In this document: piece by piece, positions 1-6,084 of the stretch | Numbering within the stretch: position 1 is the first letter of the stretch | Layout of the letters: every line of letters starts with the position of its first letter | Source of the DNA: DSQQ01 sp964443075 | Lineage (GTDB): Bacteria; Chloroflexota; Anaerolineae; 4572-78; J111 | Direction: 5' to 3' | Assembly (NCBI GenBank): GCA_964443075.1 | Contig: CAYUCB010000292.1 | Coordinates: 1 to 9,527, forward strand | DNA length: 9,527 bases | Position numbers and translations under genes: made by a program | Notes under the pieces: model-generated | Database searches by the model: none | Seen by the model: the letters and a program-made list of their open reading frames with translations, nothing else | What the model was told of the DNA's origin: nothing

Positions 1-520
1 CAAAATAATCAAGGCTGGCTTCTTTTTGCAGTTGCGCCTGCCCATCCGCCACCATTGCCGCAAAGGTCTGTTGGGCTTCAGCCAGACGGCCCAACCGCCC
101 CAGCGCCAGCCCCTGATAATAGGTCATGGCCGACCCGCTGTTACGCTCGGCGATGGTTTTTTGGAAAAACTCGGCGGCTTCGGGTTGGTGGCCCATTTTT
201 TCATACCCCACACCGATAGCGTAAAACAAGTCAGCCTGTTGAGTGAATACCTCGTGGACGCCCTCGCCCAGGTTTTCCGGGTAGCTGAGGGTGGCCGTAA
301 ACTCGGTCAGGGCGGCCTTCAATTGACCGGCTTGCAGGGCGGCCCGGCCTCGTTTGAGGTGCGCCTGCACGTACTGCTCGGCTACTTTACCCTCACCCCC
401 TTCCCAGGGATGAAAAATACGGTTTTGCAGCAAGGCCAGCGCGTCATCCGCCTGGCCGTGTTGATTGTAGAGCGCGGCCAGTTCCACGGTTAAGTCATCG
501 CGCCGCTCAACTAAGGGACG
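1..520 (-). pseudogene. DUF5107/TPR protein, C-terminal part beyond an in-frame stop (partial, runs off left edge)
   Basis: Reading on in the same frame past the TAG at 521-523 gives about 173 codons without another stop, up to the window edge. The translation starts RPLVERRDDLTVELAALYN and holds FHPWEGGEGKV, then further TPR-like helices such as YAIGVGYEKMGHQPEAAEFF and YYQGLALGRLGRLAEAQQTF. From memory of the family, the 'LVERRDDL ... LYN ... FHPWEGGEGKV' segment is typical of the C-terminal half of long DUF5107/TPR proteins. This is therefore the continuation of the gene starting at 3098 and not a separate gene. There is no ribosome binding site or plausible start here. The TAG could derive from CAG (Gln) by one transition. 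The plus-strand open frame over this stretch is an antisense shadow. Confidence 0.7.
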
Positions 521-1954
521 CTACGCCTCCAGCCGGGCCAATCGGGCCGACGGGTCGGCGTTGAGCCGCTTATCAAGCTGGTCCAATTCGTACAGCAGCC
601 GGGCATCGGTAGGATTGGCGGCAAAAGCTTTTTCAAAGGACGATTTGGCGGCGGGCGCATCTTTTTTGATGTTAAAGTAGGCCAGCGCCAGGTTGCGGTG
701 GACAATTGAAAACGCGCCATCCAATTCCCGCGATTGCTCCCACAGCTTGATGGCCTCCTGATGCTGCTTTTTATCGTACAACAGGTTGCCCAGATAGTAA
801 CAAGCGCGGGCATCTTGCGGGTTTTGTTCGATAGCCAACCGCAACACCTTGATGGAATCCAGCCGGTTAGGGAAGCAGTAATCCGGCGGCAGCGTGGCGG
901 CCCGGTGAAAGTAAGCGGCGGCGACTTCCGTCTGGCCCTGTTGGTGGGCAAAATAACCCAGGTAGTAAAGAACCAGGGGATAGGTGTTTTCACCGCCGGC
1001 CACCCGTTGCAGCACGTCGCCGGCTTCATCAAACCAGCCGGCGTGGCCGTAATCGAGCGCCAAATCGAGGTGACTCTGCGGATTACCGCGCATCAGCTGT
1101 TGCCGGTCGGTCAGCCGGGTTTGGGCGGTTTCAGCCTCGGCCGCCAGCAAAACAAGCTCGTTGCGCGAGCCGTAATCGAGCCGATCCATTTCAACAGTGG
1201 CTCGCGCCAGGGCTTCAGCTTCGGCCAACCGGCCTAAGTGCCGCAGCAGCGCCGTTTTCAGATGACAAGCCCTCAGGTTGAGCGCGTTTGTATCCAGCGA
1301 GCGATTGACGTGGATTAACGCCTGCAGCCAATTTCCGGCGCGACAGTCAAGTTCGGCCAGAGCAAAATAGGCTGGGGCCTGCCAGGCATAATTCCAGGTG
1401 GCTTTGTAAAAGGCATCGTAAGCCGCCTCAGACTGTCCCAGAAAGCGCAGGGCCACGCCCAAATTGTAATACGGTTCGCCGTCGTAGGGGTTTGGATTTT
1501 TCAGCGTCAGCCGTTCGATGGCCTGTCGGAAATGGTCGGCGGCCGGCTGGAAATTGCCACGCCGCAGGTGGAACAACCCCAGGGCGTTGTGATTCCGGGC
1601 GTCGAGCGGGTCGTGTTGCAGGGCGGTTTCGTAGTAGGGAGCCGGGTTGCGGGTGGCGTGGCGGTACTGCTCCAGGTGCAGGCCGGTCAGGTACAATTCT
1701 TCGGGGGCGGCGATGACTTCAGGCGGTGGAGCGGCGGTAGCCGGCTCGGTGTGGAAGCCGGTTTCGGGCCGGTGAAGGCTGTAGCCAATCAGTTCGCGCC
1801 CTTCGGCGGAAATCAACGCCACGTTGAGCGTGGCCGGGTCGGCTTCGGCGGGCAGGGCAACCCACCGCACATAGGGCGCGTCGGGGGCGGAGGTCAAGGC
1901 GCTGTTCAAAAATAAGGCGCTGGTTATCGCGCAGCACCACCTGAGCCGCTTCAA
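521..1954 (-). CDS. TPR-repeat middle segment of a DUF5107 protein (frameshifted from the upstream part)
   Basis: An open frame of up to 477 codons. The nominal ATG at 1954 is not a real start: the first 20 or so residues are out of frame with the upstream DUF5107 domain, and family-like sequence begins near 1888 (APDAPYVRWVALP). A short beta-rich stretch ending GRELIGYSLHRPE follows, then a solenoid of TPR helices, for example NHNALGLFHLRRGNFQPAADH, YYNLGVALRFLGQSEAAYDAF, LYYLGYFAHQQGQTEVAAAYF and CYYLGNLLYDKKQHQEAIKLW. TPR arrays are protein-binding scaffolds; the partner is not evident. The frame ends at a TAG (521-523), after which homologous sequence goes on in the same frame. It belongs with the segments at 1890-2213 and 2214-3098 as one original gene. 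No signal peptide is credible, because the apparent hydrophobic start (CCAITSALFLNSAL) comes from the shifted frame. Confidence 0.75.
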   Translation of the reverse strand: MKRLRWCCAITSALFLNSALTSAPDAPYVRWVALPAEADPATLNVALISAEGRELIGYSLHRPETGFHTEPATAAPPPEVIAAPEELYLTGLHLEQYRHATRNPAPYYETALQHDPLDARNHNALGLFHLRRGNFQPAADHFRQAIERLTLKNPNPYDGEPYYNLGVALRFLGQSEAAYDAFYKATWNYAWQAPAYFALAELDCRAGNWLQALIHVNRSLDTNALNLRACHLKTALLRHLGRLAEAEALARATVEMDRLDYGSRNELVLLAAEAETAQTRLTDRQQLMRGNPQSHLDLALDYGHAGWFDEAGDVLQRVAGGENTYPLVLYYLGYFAHQQGQTEVAAAYFHRAATLPPDYCFPNRLDSIKVLRLAIEQNPQDARACYYLGNLLYDKKQHQEAIKLWEQSRELDGAFSIVHRNLALAYFNIKKDAPAAKSSFEKAFAANPTDARLLYELDQLDKRLNADPSARLARLEA

Positions 1955-2213
1955 ACCGGGCCGAGCTGTTCAAGCCGATGACCACCTCGCCCGCCTCAAT
2001 GGCCAGATTGACCGCCGCATCGAGATTGGCATTTTTGATGGCCCCAATTTCTCGCAGCGGATACCAGTACTGCGAAAATGTTTTGGTCTCGTAGGGTTGC
2101 AGCCAGGCGAAATCGGGCTGGTTGTCGGTGTAAACGCCGCTCATCAACTCGATGTAGGGGCCGTCGTTGTCGGTCAGGTGGCGATACCAGCGCGCCCCAA
2201 ACTCGCCCGCCCC
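1890..2213 (-). pseudogene. DUF5107 domain continuation between a premature TGA and a frameshift
   Basis: Translation in the same frame as the upstream DUF5107 segment resumes directly after the TGA at 2214-2216 with GAGEFGARWYRHLTDNDG and YIELMSGVYTDNQPDFAWL, then the Tyr/Trp-rich TFSQYWYPLREIGAI. It ends in LIFEQRLDL near 1890, where the protein passes into the frame used by the TPR segment. The expected reading across the stop is K-M-W-T-W-G-A-G-E-F, so TGA replaces what looks like a conserved Trp codon (TGG to TGA). At the downstream end a single extra base at about 1889, in a G/C run at 1883-1892, restores continuity (DL then APDAPYV). The lesions are seen in the sequence. Whether they are mutations or assembly errors cannot be told from one sequence. 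Confidence 0.7.
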
Positions 2214-3098
2214 TCAGGTCCACATCTTTTTGCCGGGCGAGAGGTGCCGGTTGGCGATATGCACCACCCCGGCCTGCCGGCCATGATCGTAGCCGGCCAG
2301 AAAATCATAGGCTGAGTGCAGCACCATGTAAGAGGTCGGCACGGGGATATTTTTCCACCAGGAAATATCTACCCCGGCGGTGTAATCCACGTCGTAGTAA
2401 AAGTCAGTGGCAATGGGGAATTTGGAGGTGGCCCGGCGGGCATGATCGGCCACCAGCGCCACATCGGGCGGAAAAACCGATTGGTAATGCTCGTTCACGT
2501 GGACGGCCAGGTTGGCCCACCACAAAAAGGTTTGCGGCAGGGGGGTGCGGTTAAAGAGGCGAACCTGCACCTCCACCAGCGATTTGCCGGGGTGCAGGGT
2601 GACGCCATGCATCCCTTTCATGCGATTCATCGGCTCAATCTCGCCCAGCCAGACGGTTTTACGGCCGTCGGGGTGTTTTTCCAGCACCGTGTCAACCGGC
2701 TCAAAAGTGGTGGGGCGATGGTGCTGCGGCCAGTTGAACTCGACCCCGCCGGAAATCCATGAGCCGTACAACCCCACCAACTGCGGTTTGATGACCCGGT
2801 TGTGATAGAAAAAATCGTAGCCGTTACTTTTATCCAACTCCAGGTGAATCCGCCCGCCGATTTCAGGCAGCGTCATCACTTTGATATATTCGTTTTCCAG
2901 AAACACGCCCCGGTAGCTGCGCTCGACCCGTTCATCAGAGATGCGGTCGGTGAAGGGGTTGGGGTAAACGCTGCCGCTGCTGCCCTGATACACCCGCTTC
3001 TCCAGAAACATTGGGTTGGGGTCGGGTGGGTAAGCGGGATAGGTGGGGTAGATGACCGGCTCCTCCCATAGATTCACGGGTGAGTTGGCTGGTTTCAC
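2214..3098 (-). CDS. DUF5107 domain protein, N-terminal segment (cut by premature TGA)
   Basis: The start is GTG at 3098, with an AGGAG ribosome binding site at 3106-3110 seven bases upstream. The 294 residues hold the hallmarks of the DUF5107 family as I know it: NPFTDRISDERVERSYRGVFLENEYIKVMTLPEIGGRIH with the PEIGGRI motif near residues 77-83, YDFFYHNRVIKPQLVGLYGSWISGGVEFNWPQHHRPTT near 94-130, and RLFNRTPLPQTFLWWANLAVHVN near 179-200. DUF5107 domains are usually fused to TPR repeats and found with carbohydrate-use genes; their biochemical activity is not known to me. No signal peptide or membrane helix is seen. The gene lies 167 nt after the sugar permease on the same strand, which suggests a linked role in sugar metabolism. 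The frame stops at a TGA in the middle of the domain. Confidence 0.8.
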   Translation of the reverse strand: MKPANSPVNLWEEPVIYPTYPAYPPDPNPMFLEKRVYQGSSGSVYPNPFTDRISDERVERSYRGVFLENEYIKVMTLPEIGGRIHLELDKSNGYDFFYHNRVIKPQLVGLYGSWISGGVEFNWPQHHRPTTFEPVDTVLEKHPDGRKTVWLGEIEPMNRMKGMHGVTLHPGKSLVEVQVRLFNRTPLPQTFLWWANLAVHVNEHYQSVFPPDVALVADHARRATSKFPIATDFYYDVDYTAGVDISWWKNIPVPTSYMVLHSAYDFLAGYDHGRQAGVVHIANRHLSPGKKMWT

Positions 3099-3265
3099 GT
3101 AGTTTCTCCTGACTTTAAGGGAGTTTCAAGATTTAAATTATCTCTAAAACGCAAAACGTACTGCGTGATGGTTTTAGGGAGTAGATTCGTTACGTTTTAC
3201 GCTTTACATTTTAAGAGCTTGGGAGAATCATTTCTCTGGAAATCTCTAACAATTAAAATTTGGTC
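3099..3265. repeat. AT-rich intergenic region with an imperfect inverted repeat
   Basis: This 167-base gap separates the permease stop from the DUF5107 start and is far richer in A/T than its neighbours. Arms at 3146-3160 and 3191-3205 match as inverted copies at 13 of 15 positions (core AAAACGTA / TACGTTTT). A shorter exact pair, CTAAAAC at 3144-3150 and GTTTTAG at 3171-3177, lies inside it. The repeated TTTACG-like words could mark a small repeat element or a regulator site. I see no intrinsic terminator with a T-run and no convincing promoter. Confidence 0.4.
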
Positions 3266-4402
3266 TTACCCCTCGGCGGCAATCCGTGTCCGGGCGCGTT
3301 CCGCGTTGGCCTGTCGCCATTGAGAAACCGCCACCGCGGCAATCAGCAACAAGCCCAGGGCCACCCGCTGCACAAAAGTGTTGAATCCAAGCAGGTTCAT
3401 GCCGTTGTTGAGCACCCCGACGAGGATAACGGCGAGGAACGTGCCAAAGATGGTGCCCTTGCCGCCGTCTGTGGCTGCGCCGCCTAAAAAGACGGCCGTA
3501 ATCGCCTGCAACTCCAGCCCGTTACCATTGACCGGGTTACCCGAGGTTGTCCGCGCCGCCAAAAGCACCCCACTCAACCCGGCAATGGCCCCCGACAGCA
3601 TATACATCAAGACGCGCACCCGAGACAGATTGATACCGGCCAGGCGCGCGGCCTTGTCGTTACCGCCAATAGCGTAGACCGCCCGGCCAAAATCGGTGTA
3701 GCGCATCAGAATGTGAACACAAGCGGCCACAAAGACCAGAATCACGGTCAAAACGGGAATGCCCGTCCATTGCGCTCCGCCCAGGGGGGGGATCGGCAGA
3801 CCGGTCAGAAACCGGCCTTGAGCCATCCAGGTGAAGGCCGGCTGCGTCACCACCCCAACCGGCTTACCCTCTGGGGCCAGCAAAAAAGCGATGCCGCCGA
3901 AGGCCGCCAGGGTTCCCAGGGTGGCAATAATCGGGTTTACCTTCAAAACGGTGACAATAAAGCCATTAATGGCGCCGGCAATCATACCGGCGACAATCCC
4001 TGCCGCTACCGCTACTAACACGCTGTCGGTAGGCAAAAAGCTGATTGACCCCACGATTCCCGCGCCAACCAGGACGGACGCAGAAACGACAGAACCGATT
4101 GAGGCAATCGAGCCGACGGAAATATCAAGGCCCCCGGCGATAATCACCACTGTCTCGCCCACCGCCAGCAGCCCGACAATCACAATGGCCTGAGCCAGGC
4201 TGTTCATCAGGTTTTGCCAGGAGAAAAATTTGTCACCGCCGTTAAACCCAAACCAGCCGCTCACCACCGTGATGAGTAAGACGAGGACAATCAGCGCGAA
4301 AATTAGCGAGAGGTTATCCGTGCCGATGGCCCCAATCGCTCGTCGAAAGTCATAGCCGCGCTTCGGGGAAGTTGTTGATGGCTTTGTTACTTTTTCACTC
4401 AT
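3266..4402 (-). CDS. ABC sugar transporter permease, AraH/RbsC type (BPD_transp_2)
   Basis: A complete 378-residue membrane protein that would form the inner-membrane channel of a pentose/hexose importer. The N-terminal 30 residues are polar and cytoplasmic (MSEKVTKPSTTSPKRG). They are followed by a run of about 8-10 hydrophobic helices beginning LSLIFALIVLVLLITVV. Family hallmarks are GLLAVGETVVIIAGGLDISVG, LKVNPIIATLGTLA, the ATPase-contact loop AIGGNDKAARLAGI and the C-terminal AITAVFLGGAATDGGKGTI. Length and motifs match the RbsC/AraH/XylH family. The ATG at 4400-4402 overlaps the TGA of the upstream ATPase (ATGA, 4 nt), so translation is probably coupled. Given the AraF-like domain upstream, arabinose or a related sugar is the best guess for substrate. 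No lesions are seen. Confidence 0.92.
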   Translation of the reverse strand: MSEKVTKPSTTSPKRGYDFRRAIGAIGTDNLSLIFALIVLVLLITVVSGWFGFNGGDKFFSWQNLMNSLAQAIVIVGLLAVGETVVIIAGGLDISVGSIASIGSVVSASVLVGAGIVGSISFLPTDSVLVAVAAGIVAGMIAGAINGFIVTVLKVNPIIATLGTLAAFGGIAFLLAPEGKPVGVVTQPAFTWMAQGRFLTGLPIPPLGGAQWTGIPVLTVILVFVAACVHILMRYTDFGRAVYAIGGNDKAARLAGINLSRVRVLMYMLSGAIAGLSGVLLAARTTSGNPVNGNGLELQAITAVFLGGAATDGGKGTIFGTFLAVILVGVLNNGMNLLGFNTFVQRVALGLLLIAAVAVSQWRQANAERARTRIAAEG

Positions 4403-5991
4403 AGCATGGTGCCCTTCTCGATAGGTGTAGCGGTCCCGGTGGAGGCCGCCGATAGATTATCGGCCATCGCGAGTTGGAGGATTGCTTCCTCGGTGGCCTC
4501 CGCCCTGGAGAGTTCTCCCGTAATTCGCCCATTTTGCATCACGTAGATGCGATCCGCCAACCCCAAAATCTCCGGCAGTTCGGAACTAATCAGCATGATA
4601 CCCAGCCCCTCATTGGCGAGATCGTCAATCAGGCGGTAGATTTCCGCCTTCGCGCCGATGTCAATCCCACGAGTCGGTTCGTCCAGAATCAAGACCTTTG
4701 GTTTGGCGGCCAACCAGCGCGCCAAAACCACCTTTTGTTGGTTGCCGCCGGAAAGCTTGCCGACTTCCTGATCAAGTGAAGGCGTCCGCACCCGCAGTTT
4801 CTCAACAAAACTGCTCGCCACAGACCGCTCCAGGCGGCTGCGCATAAAGTGAAACCGGCTGAGTTGGCGCAGAATGGCCAGCGAGGTGTTTTCCAGAACG
4901 CTGCGAATGAGCACCAACCCTTCGCGCTTGCGATCTTCGGGCGCAAAACCAATCCCTTTGGCAATGGCATCATCCGGGCGGTGGATGGTCACCTCCCCCC
5001 CCTCAAGCTGGACGCGCCCGCTGGTTTTTGGCAGGGCACCGAAGATGACCTTGGCCAACTCCGTTCGTCCCGCCCCCACCAGGCCGGAGAACCCCACGAC
5101 CTCGCCGGCGTTGATGTAAAAACTCACGCCGCGATGCCAGTTACTGCGCAGATTGTCAACTTTCAAGACGGTGCGCTCTGTCCCCGCCGCCCGGCGCTGG
5201 AAGATGTCGGAGAGTGACCGACCCACCATGAGGCGCACAATCTCGGATTCGGTCAATTCAGAGGCGGGTTTGACGGTCACAAGGGCGCCATCGCGCAGGA
5301 TGGCGATACGGTCGCAGAGACGCAGAATCTCTTTGATGCGGTGGGAGACGTAGATAATCGCCACCCCCTCGTCCCGAAGCCGCCGGATGAGGGCAAAAAG
5401 GTGATCCACTTCCTGATCGGTGAGCGACGAGGTTGGCTCGTCCAGAGCCAGAACATGAACGCCCGATTTGAGGGCGCGCATAATCTCCACAATCTGCTGC
5501 TGGGCGGATGAGAGTTGGTCACCCATCAAATTCGTCGGCAGGACATTCTCAAACCCGTACTCGGCCAGACTGAGCCGAACCTTCTCGGTCAACTCTTGAC
5601 GATTGATAAAGCCGTACCGTTTGGGTAATTCGCCCACCCAGATGTTCTCAGCCACGTCAACGCCGGGGATGATTTCCGGCTCTTGATAAACCACGCGAAT
5701 CCCGGTTTTGTGCGCGGCTCTGGGGTTTGAGAACGAGAGCCGTTGGCCATTAAGGGTGAGGGTTCCGGCATCCGGCTGATAGTCACCGTTGATGATTTTG
5801 AGAAGGGTAGATTTTTCGGCCCCGTTTTCACCCATAAAAGCGAGTATCTCCCCCGGACGAATGTCGAGCGAGACATTGGTGAGGGCCTGGACATTGGGAA
5901 AGGCTTTACTAATATTGCGAATTTCGAGTACCCCCGCTTGGGTAGAAGGCTTTGGGGGCAGGGGCACGGCAGTGGTTTCGGTTTGGGTCAT
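4399..5991 (-). CDS. ABC sugar transporter double ATPase, AraG/RbsA type, with altered Walker A
   Basis: A 530-residue cytoplasmic protein with two tandem ABC domains that would power the permease encoded just downstream. Domain 1 has Walker A at residues 54-62 (GENGAEKST), Q-loop VYQEPEIIPG, a signature-like LSSAQQQIVEI near 160-170, Walker B LALDEPTSSL with Glu185, and switch His217 in YVSHR. Domain 2 has the degenerate GLVGAGRTE at 303-311, signature LSGGNQQKVVLARWL at 413-427, Walker B LILDEPTRGIDIG and SSEL in place of the switch His. Degeneracy in domain 2 is usual for RbsA/AraG proteins, which is why domain 1 matters. Its Walker A has Glu59 where the GxxGxGK[S/T] motif needs Gly. The start at 5991 follows only a weak GAGAG, 13 nt or more upstream. 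The preceding 93 nt carry two hairpins. Confidence 0.93.
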   Translation of the reverse strand: MTQTETTAVPLPPKPSTQAGVLEIRNISKAFPNVQALTNVSLDIRPGEILAFMGENGAEKSTLLKIINGDYQPDAGTLTLNGQRLSFSNPRAAHKTGIRVVYQEPEIIPGVDVAENIWVGELPKRYGFINRQELTEKVRLSLAEYGFENVLPTNLMGDQLSSAQQQIVEIMRALKSGVHVLALDEPTSSLTDQEVDHLFALIRRLRDEGVAIIYVSHRIKEILRLCDRIAILRDGALVTVKPASELTESEIVRLMVGRSLSDIFQRRAAGTERTVLKVDNLRSNWHRGVSFYINAGEVVGFSGLVGAGRTELAKVIFGALPKTSGRVQLEGGEVTIHRPDDAIAKGIGFAPEDRKREGLVLIRSVLENTSLAILRQLSRFHFMRSRLERSVASSFVEKLRVRTPSLDQEVGKLSGGNQQKVVLARWLAAKPKVLILDEPTRGIDIGAKAEIYRLIDDLANEGLGIMLISSELPEILGLADRIYVMQNGRITGELSRAEATEEAILQLAMADNLSAASTGTATPIEKGTML

Positions 5992-6006
5992 AGTTAAACG
6001 CTTTCT

Positions 6007-6026
6007 CTCGCGGCCCGCGCCGCGAG
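6007..6026 (-). promoter_or_regulatory. Hairpin just upstream of the ATPase start
   Basis: Exact 7-bp arms (CTCGCGG at 6007-6013 and CCGCGAG at 6020-6026) enclose a 6-base loop. In the minus-strand transcript this stem ends 15 bases before the ATPase start codon and abuts its weak ribosome binding region, so it could lower ATPase translation. It is seen in sequence; the function is inferred. Confidence 0.45.
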
Positions 6027-6040
6027 CAGGGTTTCGGAGG

Positions 6041-6066
6041 GGGGTCGGGCTATCCGGCCCGACCCC
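6041..6066 (-). promoter_or_regulatory. Strong GC hairpin between binding-domain gene and ATPase gene
   Basis: Exact 10-bp arms (GGGGTCGGGC at 6041-6050 and GCCCGACCCC at 6057-6066) flank a 6-base loop, 18 nt after the stop codon of the kinase/binding protein. No T-run follows in the minus-strand direction, so it is not a classical terminator. Stems at this place in sugar ABC operons commonly stabilise the upstream message or attenuate transcription, giving more binding protein than membrane parts. That role is an inference from family knowledge. Confidence 0.6.
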
Positions 6067-6084
6067 CTGTAAAAAAGCTGGTTT

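Noticed and set aside
26..1237. Plus-strand open frames opposite the TPR gene
   Set aside because: The minus strand reads as conserved TPR and DUF5107-type sequence throughout; the plus-strand products resemble nothing.
2214..2216. TGA at a Trp position as a sign of UGA-to-Trp recoding
   Set aside because: The ATPase in the same window ends in TGA at the normal length and position, and the neighbouring broken gene also has a TAG and a frameshift, so a mutation or base error explains it better.
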